Notes: generated by a model not told the origin, from the sequence alone. A DNA stretch of 64,000 nucleotides from Eunapius fragilis (GCA_963681505.1 OY811984.1:1346772-1410771); one strand, 5' to 3'; shown: positions 51,881 through 62,587, counted from the first letter of the stretch. Numbers and translations are program-made.

Positions 51881-54269
51881 ATTGTTTCACATAGATAATG
51901 CACTCCTAACAATTCAAACATTGTACTGGTTGTGTTGTGTCATTCAGGCACGTCTCACCACTAAGGGTTTAGATTGATGGGTGTGGCAGGGGTAGAGAGC
52001 ATGAAGAAAATCTTGGAAGAGTGGGTTTGTGTCATTCACTCCACACCCCACGATGAAAGATATGCAAGCTAACCCACACTATCAATCACTATCATTTAAA
52101 TTAATGTATGTACTTAATGACATGGTACCCCACACTACTACACCATCATATTCATTTTGGCCTTTTATTCAAGCACAATAGCCCTGGACCATGGGCTCTA
52201 GTTCAGGTTGAGTTAAGGCAACCATATGATGTCAGCACTGCTCTAGATTTGTGAACAATTGAGATCGTAGAAAAGTAGACAGCGCATGACTTGTATGGCT
52301 TGTACACACCCTGTCTCACCCAGCACTCTTAGGTATGATGGTAAGTGCACAGGACTAGGGTGACCATGTTTCTCTTTGGTTGTGGAAACATCTGGAGCAT
52401 GGGAAGCTGCAGCTCACAAATACATATTCGTTTATTGCATTCCGGGTCGCCATATTAGCCAACAAATCAATGCCCCACTGGGTTAAGCTAATAAAACTGT
52501 CACTATTAATAATCCTAATATAAGTTTTGTCGTCTTTTGGTATTTATTTTATGTGGGAAATTTTAATACAAAATTGCCCCTCATATTTTGAACCTTACTA
52601 CTGGTGGAAATACAATCCAGCCCGAAGGAGCTTGCAAGGATCAGGCTTAGCGTATGATTGCATCTATTCATTGTGTAATACTATTAAAATGTGTATGCCT
52701 CTGATAAGGCTGATACTGATAAGGTTCATATCATACTCTTTCAGTTGAATAGGATTTATCATTATGGTATGATCATCCTCCTTGTCATGCATACTTGCAT
52801 GGGATAATATAACCACACGTAGCCAGGTGATATCTTGTACCCTCCGACAGCACTATAACGATCAAGGGTAAGGTCATGTTCATAAACAGGGCTGGTGGGT
52901 GATGTCATGACCTCCGGCTGGCTATACAGGCCCAAAGGAAGAGCGGAGTCAGAATTAATTCGCAGGGATCATGACGTATTTCCGTAAGTCTTCAGAGGGC
53001 TGCCCAATACCAAGCACACCAGCTTTTCCCTAGCTTGGCTCCCCTTGTTTTTTTTTTGTGTAAGTCACCGATTTTTCTCTTTTAAGGTTTTATTCCATTG
53101 AATTATTGGGTCATTTATTCTAATGTGCACGTTGAGTTTCTCATTCCACGGTCTATTATGCCCAAATCTTAAATATCTGTTTTTCGACCGGGGGGAGAAA
53201 CATGGGTATGTAGTACGCTTTTAACCCTATGCATTCTAATTTAAAAAAGAAAAAGTAACTCTATCCTTCAGAGAATCATTGATCCACTCTCATATATCAC
53301 ATGTGCTAATTGATGCATACCTCCCGTTGGATGGAATGGCGTGATCGGAAAAGGAGTATAAAATAGTTACTGATGGCTGCATCATTTCCCATATCGCTGC
53401 TCTGTTATTTTCAGCTATTACATAACTTTGAACATTTGGAACTTTTTAAATGTAAAAGTTACCACCAGTATGTGTTCTTCAAGCTAAAGGTATAGAATCC
53501 TGGTGGCATTACATTTTCCACACGTCTGCACATAAGGGCACTTTACCTCTCTACAAATTCCAAACACTACATGCCTTATTCTATGGAGTTGTAAAATGAA
53601 TTTCACAGGTTGGAACATACTCAATTTTCAGGGTGGCGACCATGAACATACAGTGTGAAGTGAAGTTGTATTATTCTTGATCTCTTTGTATTGGCGTGAA
53701 TTTGTCACTTGTCCCAAAATGATTGTCGTTATACTTAGCGGAATTTATTTTCCTGTGCAGGTGAACATTTGATTGACCCTGCAATCACAATATAAGCTGG
53801 TGCATGTGATATTCAGCTAACAGGTAATATGGTACTCTAAATTGAACTCCACGGTGATTGTTTTTTGACCTGCCACTTAATTACACATCGCACTATAATA
53901 CAACAGCTCGTGCAACATATTATATGAGAGTAGTTGTGGGAAGTGAAAAAGGTGAGCATAACAATGAAATAGGGTTTTGATTTTCTAGACCTATATATCA
54001 AATTCCTAGTAGTGTATTATCTTATGATGAAACCACAATTAAAACACCAACAGGACTGCAGTAATGAATTACGCAATGCGCGCAGTACACTAATTCGCTG
54101 GAAAATTGCGCGCACTATGCATTGGCCGCAGTTTAATACTAGTGTCTATTGGTTCTCTTAGTACAGCTGGTCATTCAAAACCTTGCTTTTAGGTTCCTGT
54201 ACATGCATGAGTGTCATTAAAGTGCATAAATACATGCCTGCACGCAGCACTTCTGCTGAATAGATGCTG
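51881..54269. other. Intergenic, about 2.4 kb, no gene seen
   Basis: AT-rich unique DNA. The longest open frame (52527-52748) has no recognisable features and no exon-like context. No repeats of note. Confidence 0.55.
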
Positions 54270-54277
54270 TTCACAAT

Positions 54278-54395
54278 TAGTCTCGTACCTAGACCCAAAT
54301 GTACGTATAAACGACGATCATCGATCGCTTTACAGTCATACTGTATTAAAGCGATCATCCTTACGTACATCTGTGTCTGGGTACGAGACTATTAG
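54278..54395. mobile_element. 118-bp MITE with TIRs and 8-bp target duplication
   Basis: The termini TAGTCTCGTACC(T/C)AGAC are inverted. The inner arms ATGTACGTA and GCGATCAT also pair. The element is flanked by direct TTCACAAT copies at 54270-54277 and 54396-54403; 8-bp duplications are typical of hAT elements. It ends just 6 bp beyond the stop codon of the Rab-like gene. Confidence 0.75.
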
Positions 54396-54409
54396 TTCAC
54401 AATATGCCC

Positions 54410-55159
54410 TCAACATCGAATACGGTTCCTTCCATTTCTTGTTGCACTTATACCATTGTTAGTTTCCTGCAGGTCAACGGTACAATCATCCTCGTCCACT
54501 GTGGGTCCTACTTGTAGTCGTCCAGATGTCGCCTTTCGGTGAACGTACGCAAAAACTGAATCAAAAGCGTCCTGCACATTAGCTCCTGTTTTTGCTGACA
54601 CGAAAAATGAGAGATTTGTGTCGAGTTCAAGCCGGTAGCCCTCCAAGATTCGTGCTTCAAATTTTGGTTCGAGTTCGCACTTGTTTCCAAATATTGCCCA
54701 CGTTGTATCGGTGCTGTCGCTGCAACGTTCCACTTCATCTATCCACTGCTGGAGGTCGTCCAACGTATAGTTCGACTCCACATCGTAGACCAATATCACG
54801 GCCTGTTTGCCCCTGTGGTAGCTTCTAGTCAGCGACCGAAACCGTTCTCCTCCCGCGGTGTCAAAGAGCGTTACCTTTCGGATGGAAAATAAACGATAAC
54901 AATACGTGTGGACCCGACCACAGCAAGCTATCCAACTATTTAGTGAGAAAAACGACATACACTAAAGTCTTACATTAATGTTCGTTCTGTCCACGGTCAG
55001 GTGATACATAAAACAGTCTCGTCCGGTGGTGACATGGGCGGGGGATTTTGTATCTACGAAGGTCCCTGTTTGCAGGCGCGTGAAGAGTGATGTTTTTCCA
55101 ACGTTTGCATCGCCAAGGAGTGCAACTTGATAAGTCGGAATTTTACTAGAACTAGCCAT
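54410..55159 (-). CDS. Rab-like small GTPase
   Basis: Exons 55159-54974 and 54874-54410 join at phase 0 (GTAAGA donor, AAAG acceptor) to give 216 residues. The GTPase motifs are G1 GDANVGKTS, switch II FDTAGGERFRSLTRSYHRG, which is of Rab type, G4 as GNKCELE and G5 as VSAKTG. G4 has Glu where NKxD has Asp, a conservative change in the guanine-specificity residue. The C-terminus is ...NRIRC, a lone terminal Cys with no CC, CXC or CAAX, so classical Rab prenylation is doubtful. It probably acts in membrane traffic; the subfamily is not recognised. Confidence 0.85.
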
Positions 55160-55638
55160 TCGAACCGCGCCCCTTGATCAATTGCAACATTGCGTCATTA
55201 TTGTTAATGAGTTAACAAAAACTCTAATTAAACGCGGAATGATAAAAAAAAATTATAATGGCTAGCTTAGGGTGCTTCAACATTTCATGCGACGAAGTAG
55301 GTGGACAATGTACAATGCATGCATATGAATGAACTGTTCTATTGAGATAGGCTATTAATAACTATATATCAAAAACCAATAAACCATATCACTAACATGT
55401 TAATGTAATTAGTTCAAAGAGATCTCTAAGGTCGCTCACTATCGCACTGAATTCAAGGACTATGTGATACAGTGAAAATAAGAACCCGAGGGCTGAGGTA
55501 CAGGACTGCCTTTTATGACATCGACAACCCTATTAAAACGTGAAGCGAAAGAACGTGCATGCATCATATAGATGTACTGATGAAATAAGATTTTGGCTTC
55601 AAATAGAGTATGATCTTATTATTCAATAAATGGAACAG

Positions 55639-55673
<35 letters not shown>

Positions 55674-55930
55674 CTTCTATTTCCACGCCCAAATTCCAAA
55701 CGTCGGCGCTGTGTGTCGGCATGATCTGACAGTGTAATTCGTAACATTTTCCTATACATTATGAATACATGCAGCTGCACACCATAGAGACCATTTTAGT
55801 TAACTGTTTTAGGAACTCAACAATCCAGATTAGTTCGTACTTGATGTGCATGTGTAATGCAATCTGCATAATTTATACTGGCGTGGCTTGCATACATGAC
55901 ATTAATTGTAATAACTTAGCGTGATATAGG

Positions 55931-55963
<33 letters not shown>

Positions 55964-56160
55964 GCGGGTGCGGGTGCGGGGGGGTGCGGGGGAAGTGGGG
56001 ACAAATAAGTGAATGGTGCAACAGCAACGAAGGACGACGACGACTTCACTCTGTATGTGAGTACATCCCCTGCCGCTGCATTACATCATAGATACTAAAT
56101 TAGTAACTATGATTTATAAACTAAGAATGCATGCATGCGCACATTCCTCGATCGTTTTTA
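55160..56160. other. Intergenic with poly-C and poly-G runs
   Basis: No gene seen. A run of about 32 C lies at 55640-55671 and a run of about 29 G at 55934-55962, followed by GTGCGG repeats to about 55995. The opposed C and G runs could pair with each other. Confidence 0.7.
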
Positions 56161-56413
56161 AGGTATCACGGTACATCAACACCAGACTACGTATGCATGT
56201 GATGCGTGTAGTAATCTCCTCCACACATACTCCCTCACTTTATGAATACCTATATTGGAAAAATGTATCTGCGCTTCGGATTTACGGCACCGACCAGGTT
56301 AAAAGCCGTACACGCAGATGCGTTTCCTCAATCGAGGAAGGCAGAGTACGTTGCGCACGCTGCTTGCTTCACCTTTTTATACAGTTGCGTTCGCCTTCAC
56401 AAAGTAGCCGAGG
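56161..56413 (+). promoter_or_regulatory. Alpha-tubulin 4 promoter region
   Basis: A TATA-like TTTATAC at 56376-56382 lies only about 33 bp before the start codon. The CCTCAATCGAGGAAGGC block, a partial palindrome at about 56326-56342, is upstream. The whole stretch recurs inverted at 58390-58705, so it can be compared base by base. Confidence 0.55.
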
Positions 56414-57763
56414 ATGCGAGAAGTACTGAACATTCACATAGGCCAAGCCGGGTGTCAACTTGGCAACGCTTGCTGGGAGCTCTATTGTCTCGAACACGGG
56501 ATTCAGCCCAACGGTTTTTTATCTTCGGACAAAGGTGGAAAAACTAAAAACGACTCATTCAGCACATTCTTCAATGAAACCGGCGCGGGAAAGTACGTAC
56601 CGCGGGCGATATACGCTGACCTGGAGCCAACCGTCGTAGACGAGGTACGGACAGGGCCGTATCGTCAGCTGTTCCACCCCGAGCAACTCATTTCAGGAAA
56701 GGAAGATGCCGCCAATAACTACGCTCGCGGCCACTTCACCGTTGGGAAAGCGATGGTGGACCAGGCAACGGATCGTCTTCGTAAGATAGCCGAACAGTGC
56801 ACTAGCTTGCAAGGATTCATGGTGTTCCGCTCATTTGGCGGGGGTACCGGATCTGGATTCGCGTCCCTACTGATGGAACATCTTTCGGCCGACTACGGTA
56901 AGAAATGCAAGTTGGAGTTTTCCGTCTACCCCGCTCCCCAGATTGCAACTGCCGTAGTAGAACCGTACAACTCCATTCTCACGGCACATGCTAGTATGGA
57001 CCACACTGACTGCGCCTTCATGGTCGACAACGAGGCCATCTACGAAATATGCCGCCGAAACCTGGACATCGAGCGACCCTCTTACACCAACCTGAACCGC
57101 CTGGTTGGACAAATCGTCTCTTCCATCACGGCATCCCTGCGATTTGACGGAGCATTGAACGTCGATCTAAACGAATTCCAAACCAACCTCGTGCCCTTCC
57201 CTCGCATTCACTTCCCACTTGTGACCTTCGCTCCCATCATCTCTGCAGAGAAGGCTTACCACGAAAAATTCACCGTCGCCGACCTCACTACGGCCTGCTT
57301 TGACCCCGCCAACCAGATGGTGAAGTGCGATCCTCGCAAAGGCAAGTACATGGCCTGCTGCCTCCTCTACCGTGGTGACGTCACGCCCACGGACGTGACC
57401 GCTGCCATAGCCAATATCAAGACCAAGCGTACCATCCAGTTTGTGGACTGGTGTCCTACCGGATTCAAAGTTGGAATCAATTACCAACCTTCAACTGCGG
57501 TTCCTGGTGGCGACCTAGCCAAGGTCCAGCGCTGCGTGTGCATGCTCTCCAACACCACCGCCATCTCGGAGGCTTGGGCTCACCTGAATCACAAGTTCGA
57601 CCTGATGTACGCCAAGAGAGCCTTCGTCCACTGGTACGTCGGAGAGGGTATGGAGGAGGGAGAGTTCACCGAGGCTCGCGAGGATATGGCGATACTTGAG
57701 AAAGACTATGAAGAGGTATCAAAAGACTCAACACCAACTGAAGGGGGTCAAGAGGAGTTCTAA
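56414..57763 (+). CDS. Alpha-tubulin 4 (intronless)
   Basis: 449 residues, single exon, starting [15 protein letters not shown]. Lys40 is present (LSSDK), unlike its closest relative tubulin 3. The GTP motif GGGTGSG is intact and the tail ends -GQEEF. Local differences include [11 protein letters not shown] for the usual [11 protein letters not shown], and [11 protein letters not shown]. The block around [19 protein letters not shown] is virtually identical at DNA level with the other three copies. Confidence 0.97.
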   Translation: MREVLNIHIGQAGCQLGNACWELYCLEHGIQPNGFLSSDKGGKTKNDSFSTFFNETGAGKYVPRAIYADLEPTVVDEVRTGPYRQLFHPEQLISGKEDAANNYARGHFTVGKAMVDQATDRLRKIAEQCTSLQGFMVFRSFGGGTGSGFASLLMEHLSADYGKKCKLEFSVYPAPQIATAVVEPYNSILTAHASMDHTDCAFMVDNEAIYEICRRNLDIERPSYTNLNRLVGQIVSSITASLRFDGALNVDLNEFQTNLVPFPRIHFPLVTFAPIISAEKAYHEKFTVADLTTACFDPANQMVKCDPRKGKYMACCLLYRGDVTPTDVTAAIANIKTKRTIQFVDWCPTGFKVGINYQPSTAVPGGDLAKVQRCVCMLSNTTAISEAWAHLNHKFDLMYAKRAFVHWYVGEGMEEGEFTEAREDMAILEKDYEEVSKDSTPTEGGQEEF

Positions 57764-58049
57764 ACTCGGCAGCCGTCTGCTTTGTGCGGTTAGCGCAGCA
57801 TAAAAAATATAAAACATGCGCTGATCATGTGTGTTTTGGTTTTACATTTTATAGTATATTGCGTGTTCATGCATGGGAACTGATTTAATACTTTGCATGG
57901 TCTACAAGAGGGAGATGTCGCGTTGTTACATTCCACCCCCGGACTGATCCATGTTTACCATAGTCAGTTATGAGGATGTGCAATTGACATCACGCGTCTG
58001 CATCCATGTATTGTTTATAAATTTTATTTTGTTGCATTATATGCCCACA
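57764..58049. other. 3' flank of alpha-tubulin 4
   Basis: AT-rich, no gene seen. Confidence 0.5.
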
Positions 58050-58195
58050 GCAAAAAAACGCAATTACTGATTTCACAACGGATTTTAAATCAATTGCTAA
58101 ATCAACGCATGATTTGGCAGTAAAATCAAATGCGTTTGATTTGCGCTTGATTTTACTGTCAAATCAATTGTGAATGGAAAATTGCGTTTTTTCGC
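58050..58195. mobile_element. 146-bp foldback element
   Basis: The outer arms GCAAAAAAACGCAATT (58050-58065) and AATTGCGTTTTTTCGC (58180-58195) are inverted. The inner arms GATTTGGCAGTAAAATCAA and TTGATTTTACTGTCAAATC also pair, so nearly the whole element folds into one hairpin. No coding capacity; probably a MITE. Confidence 0.65.
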
Positions 58196-58339
58196 TATTG
58201 TCATAACGACGGAGGAAAGAAGGCGGGGTATACTCGTTCACGTAAAATACTCGGTGATGTAACAAATAATGCTGATAAGGCTTAGGCACTATAGTTCTGT
58301 CTGCAATACAATTCTCAATACACACGGCTGTGAATAACT

Positions 58340-58705
58340 GCTCAACCGCGTTGACATGCGCCCGGCTTTGGCCGATGTGAATGTTCAGTATACTTCTCGC
58401 ATCTTCGGCTACTTTGTGAAGGCGAACGCAACTGTATAAAATGGTGAAGCAAGCAGCATGCGCATGCCAACGTACTCTGCCTTCCTCGATTGAGGAAAGC
58501 ATCTGGGTGTTATCTGGTCGGTGCGTATATCCCAATACAAAGCAGGCGCAGATTTTCCACCCAACTGATGCACGCAGCATTGAAGTTTGGCCGCATTATT
58601 CATACAATGAGGGAGTGGACTCCTAAAGTGTGGGAGGACTTTACTATGCCTACACGTTAATTGACGCTGCGCATGCTTTGACTGGTGTTGATGCATCATG
58701 ATACC
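58340..58705 (-). pseudogene. Inverted, truncated copy of the alpha-tubulin 4 promoter and first codons
   Basis: Read on the minus strand, this matches the tubulin 4 upstream region: CATCAACACCAG, ACCGACCAG, CCTCAATCGAGGAAGGC, TTTTATACAGTTGCGTTCGC and CTTCACAAAGTAGCCGA, then ATGCGAGAAGTA. A 2-bp insertion after the fourth codon gives a stop (MREVY then TGA). Homology continues through AACATTCACATCGGCCAA and fades within about 20 codons. It is a dead gene fragment with a well-preserved promoter. Confidence 0.82.
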
Positions 58706-59242
58706 ATAAAAGAGGAACGCTTACATAGAATAAATATTTGCCAGTCACCACCGCCAGCTGTATGAGATCGAAGGACTTTTCTCCGTGTGAACAACTTGAA
58801 AGCAGTGCAATATCTCCATGGGCGGCGGCAGTAATGTAAACACTAGCTATATTTATAGTTTAATTAATCAGTTGAGCATGTCCATTTCAAGATAACCGCT
58901 TTATAAAAGCTTATAGAAATGCTCCATGTTAGAATAACTCAGCCACCCAATCAGTCTAACTCCATCTCATCTAATGAGCTATTAATGAGCTCTTAAGTCG
59001 GTCATTTTGTGGTTGTAAGCCAAACTACTCTGCCTGGAGATATGTTAATTTTTTGAAGCTGAAAACTCAGTCTCAGTAATTCCAACGTGATCCAAATAAA
59101 AAGATATGATCACAGATATGACAAATAACGTTTCTTAATAATGATATATGGTACCATTGGATGTATGTCAGTGCAATGGTGCATGCATGGTCAACCTCCC
59201 CATGCACTCGACAAACGCGATGTGAGCACCGGACCACAGTTG
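58706..59242. other. Intergenic, no gene seen
   Basis: AT-rich unique DNA with no coding support. Confidence 0.5.
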
Positions 59243-59251
59243 ATGTTCGAC

Positions 59252-59687
59252 TAGCCTCGTCCCCAGGCCGTCAATTAAAGTTTAGGGAAAAAGCCGGCCT
59301 GGTAGCTATTGCCACTATGTTAGTGCGCATGCGCTGGCCATTACACGTAATCGTATACTTAGCTTGTAAACCTTTCCGTAAACCGTTCCGCGCGAAGCAA
59401 GTTTGTTTTTGCAAGGTATGCAAATGAGCCTGGACAAACCATCCTCAGAAGCCACTGGGACATTGGCAACCTTGCTGAGCCTGTTTGCAAGATCTGATGC
59501 CAAAGATTCCTTTGAAAAAAGTGCGACATAATGTGTACGAGACAAAACACTGTCATAAATCAAGACCTTGACATCGTATACGTATATATATGTATACGAT
59601 TACGTGTTTTTCAGGTAATGGTCAGCGCATGCGCACTAACATAGTGGCAGGCCGTCTTTTTTCATTGACGGCCTGGGGACGAGGCTA
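59252..59687. mobile_element. 436-bp long-TIR element with 9-bp target duplication
   Basis: Both ends begin TAGCCTCGTCCCCAGGCCGT and extend as interrupted inverted repeats of about 90 bp, including GCCACTATGTTAGTGCGCAT and TGCGCTG(G/A)CCATTAC. Direct ATGTTCGAC copies flank it (59243-59251 and 59688-59696). Long TIRs with a 9-bp duplication suggest a Mutator-like origin. A minus-strand frame inside (59563-59360) reads DGLSRLICIPCKNKLAS, which resembles a ZAD-like zinc-finger end and may be a coding remnant. Confidence 0.75.
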
Positions 59688-59696
59688 ATGTTCGAC

Positions 59697-60591
59697 CATA
59701 ACCCACGCATTGGCCAACTCCGGGCTTTGGGGGTTTAGGTCCACGCCCCATCCGTTTGAGGGTGTAGTCTCTCGGCACAGCCCACCCGTGGGCTTGCCGA
59801 CCCTGCCCGGTCACGTCACTTTCTAAGTGACGGAGACCTACAGTACAGACCCTATTTATTGAGAAACGTTTAATCGCGCCCAAATTTCGAGGATGTATAA
59901 ATGAGCTATGTATTCTTGACCATTAATTAAAGTAATACTGGAATAATGTCAGTTGCCGAGTTTGTGGTGAGGACCGTGAGGTCCCGCGGTATTTAAAAAA
60001 TTGAGCGCGGGAACCAGCATTGCAATTCGAAGTGGCCTAACGCTGCGCGTTCGTACGTTACTGTACGCATCCACACGGAGAACCTCGTATGTTAAAATAC
60101 CCCACACCGATTGACAAGGGACATGCACCTGTGTTGCAATTCTCTGCGCTCACCTGGTTCGTTGTCACGTTGACAGTTTGTAACACCCAAGGCTAGCTGA
60201 TGAAAAATCATCACTGCATGGAAAGTTATCCAACCACTGGTTCTTGTTATCCCCCCTCCAAAAAAAGTTTATTATGCTTATTGTTCTTTCAACAAGCAGT
60301 GGAAGCGTAATCAAAAAGCTACTGATTAAAAAAAAAAAACTAAACCTGTACTTACGAATAGCTCCGATTCATGATTAAGTGACCTCACATTTCAAGTTAA
60401 TACCAATTTAATTTATTTAGGAGATCTGATTTGATGATTTTTTTTTTAAAATTGAGCTACTGTGTTTCCTGTAGCTCCATAGTATATTTTAGTAGTAAAA
60501 TAACCTCTTATCATAGAGTGGCCTCTGTATAAATAATCATGGCGAGAAGGACATTATTCATACCATATATGTGTTAATCGTCCTCTATGAC
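59697..60591. other. Intergenic upstream of the ANKRD60-like gene
   Basis: No gene supported. The reading frame at 59662-59883 (minus) has no recognisable product. Confidence 0.5.
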
Positions 60592-60605
60592 GTTTCCACG
60601 GAAAC
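60592..60605. promoter_or_regulatory. Perfect RFX X-box consensus upstream of the ANKRD60-like gene
   Basis: GTTTCCACGGAAAC fits RYYNYY-N2-RRNRAC at every position and is a perfect palindrome around AC. It ends 59 bp before the chosen start codon. Known X-boxes in ciliary genes sit at this distance. Function is inferred. Confidence 0.6.
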
Positions 60606-60664
60606 GACTAGGCTAGGATGTGTGCACACATCCACAACATGTAGCAAAAAGCGGACTAATTAAG

Positions 60665-61918
60665 ATGGCAAGCAGGGCGACCACACACCGAACAGCGACG
60701 AAGGAAGACGCCTCGAGAAGAAAGAGAGCGAGCCGTATTAGCGTGACGATTCGCGCCTCGCAGTACATCCCCATGGCACATCAGCTACAAAACCTCCCGC
60801 TTTACACAAAAATCGCCTCCGTGAAAACCGCCATAGAGCACGACTTTGGGATACTTCCGGAAATGTACTATCTCACCTACCTCGATGCCGCCCCCGTGGA
60901 GGACGACAAAACGCTTCTGGAGCTGGACATTATCGATGGCTCCACCCTCGACCTGCGAACTTGGAAGCTCTGGGCCGATTTGGTGGAGGCCTGTCACCGT
61001 AACAACGCCGAGCGGTGCCTCGCTTACCCGGGTATTCGGGGGACGACGGAGTGGAACAGACACTGCGCCTGGAGCGCTCTCTTCATGGCCGCCCACAGAG
61101 GCTACTACATCATGGTTTCGAAGATACTGGAGCAAACCGCAGTCGATGTCAACCGCAAGAGCTCGAGCGGTTGGACTGCCCTCCACGCAGCCGCGCGCGC
61201 GGGAACGTGGAAGGCGCTCTGCGTTTTGATCAACCACGGTGCGGACGTCGGGATTAAAAGCAGCAAAGGGCTGACGGGGTTCGACCTCGCCCGCCAGTTT
61301 GGCAATAAAAAATGCGAAGACACCCTTGGCTTCTGCCAATGGAGCCTACAGAAACACAAGATAGTGCAGGAAAGGAAGAGCGATTACAGCGCGGCGAAGG
61401 CCCGCGAAAATGCTTCCAGACAAGCCCATCAGTTCAGGGACTCCACCCTCAAGACCTGGCTTGGTGGCCCCCGGGGGCAACTGTACATGTCTCAAATTCC
61501 CAATCCCATCACGCTTCACGTGGTGACGAAGTTCGAGGAAGAAATGGAAATGAGCACCAAGAATCCGGTCGTTGCACCTGAGGCGCACACTCCCCTCGGG
61601 TCCACCACCGAGACTTCATCTGCGGATGGAGCCGATGAGGAAGCAGTGGACAGAAAGAAGACAGACTTCCACTACGGCTGGTTCGATCCACTCCGCGCTC
61701 AGCACTTTATTCCACCAACGAAAGACATTCTTAACTATGCCGACCCTTCTTCTTTTCAGCTAAGGCCGCGCTCCATCGTGAATCCCGACGGATACAGGGC
61801 GGCGCCTTTGTCGGGCTCCCGCCGCTTTGCTGTTCAGCGTGTTCCTCCAGCTAACATTCCTTCGAGAGGCCTGAGCACAACTGTATTGCCAACAAGTGCT
61901 GGAGACGTAGTCACATGA
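60665..61918 (+). CDS. ANKRD60-like protein: ubiquitin-like fold plus ankyrin repeats (intronless)
   Basis: 417 residues from the ATG at 60665, which has a better context than the in-frame ATG at 60620, inside the probable leader. A basic N-terminus is followed by a ubiquitin-like domain (about 25-98: ISVTIRASQYIPM ... LELDIIDGSTLDLRTW). A linker (LVEACHRNNAERCL) and two to three ankyrin repeats (about 136-222: SALFMAAHRGYYIMV, GWTALHAAARAG, HGADV) complete the ANKRD60/ANKUB1 arrangement. The C-terminal half is unrecognised; it contains HYGWFDPLRAQHFIPPTKDI, reminiscent of short motifs in axonemal proteins. Function is unknown. The X-box upstream suggests a ciliary role. Its stop lies 92 bp from that of ACP7-like B, converging. 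Confidence 0.85.
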   Translation: MASRATTHRTATKEDASRRKRASRISVTIRASQYIPMAHQLQNLPLYTKIASVKTAIEHDFGILPEMYYLTYLDAAPVEDDKTLLELDIIDGSTLDLRTWKLWADLVEACHRNNAERCLAYPGIRGTTEWNRHCAWSALFMAAHRGYYIMVSKILEQTAVDVNRKSSSGWTALHAAARAGTWKALCVLINHGADVGIKSSKGLTGFDLARQFGNKKCEDTLGFCQWSLQKHKIVQERKSDYSAAKARENASRQAHQFRDSTLKTWLGGPRGQLYMSQIPNPITLHVVTKFEEEMEMSTKNPVVAPEAHTPLGSTTETSSADGADEEAVDRKKTDFHYGWFDPLRAQHFIPPTKDILNYADPSSFQLRPRSIVNPDGYRAAPLSGSRRFAVQRVPPANIPSRGLSTTVLPTSAGDVVT

Positions 61919-62010
61919 GCCCAGGCACACGGGAGGACCAAGAATACAAAAATCTAATGGACACAAATGCGTGCACAACTTCATGCATGCATTTTTGATC
62001 ATTATAGTTT

Positions 62011-62547
62011 CTACGCAAATGGTCCATGGTTGCGTTGCACCACCCATATGCTGTCTTCCACATTAAGATCAGTCGCAATCACCTGTTCCCAGTACAGGTG
62101 TGTGTTGTTCACCACATGCAGTCTGCCGTAACCATGGCGAAAGGGTGACCAGGACCTGAAGGCTGACCAGGGTCCTACATTGTAGCCCAACAATAAATAA
62201 ATAATAAAAAGAACTAACGTTGGGAATCAACTGGTTACCTTTTGGGCCCAACATAGGGTTAAAGCATTCGCCCAATGCTTCATTGCATCCTGCAGTGCCT
62301 GAGATGAGGTGGACTGGGGCCTTGGGATCGTCATAGTTCAATGCTGTTACAGTCTCGTTGTAGACGGGCCAGAGCCGTTCATAGGAGTGTTCATGTGCTT
62401 CAAGGATGATGTCCACACCATACGTAAAAAACAAATCCTCCAACCTTAATTGGGTGGAGGGTAGGGGGTGGGAGGGGGAGGGGACAAGGGGCAAGTAAAA
62501 CCAGATTGATCACAGTGCAAATGTGGGTTGAACACACACACACACAC

Positions 62548-62587
<40 letters not shown>

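Noticed and set aside
52527-52748. 73-codon frame in the intergenic region
   Set aside because: No recognisable motif, AT-rich composition, no splice or promoter context.
59662-59883. 73-codon frame on the minus strand
   Set aside because: It overlaps the end of the long-TIR element and has no recognisable product.
60620-60664. Upstream ATG of the ANKRD60-like gene
   Set aside because: It would add 15 residues without family support. The ATG at 60665 has a better context, so the earlier one is probably in the leader, though not excluded.
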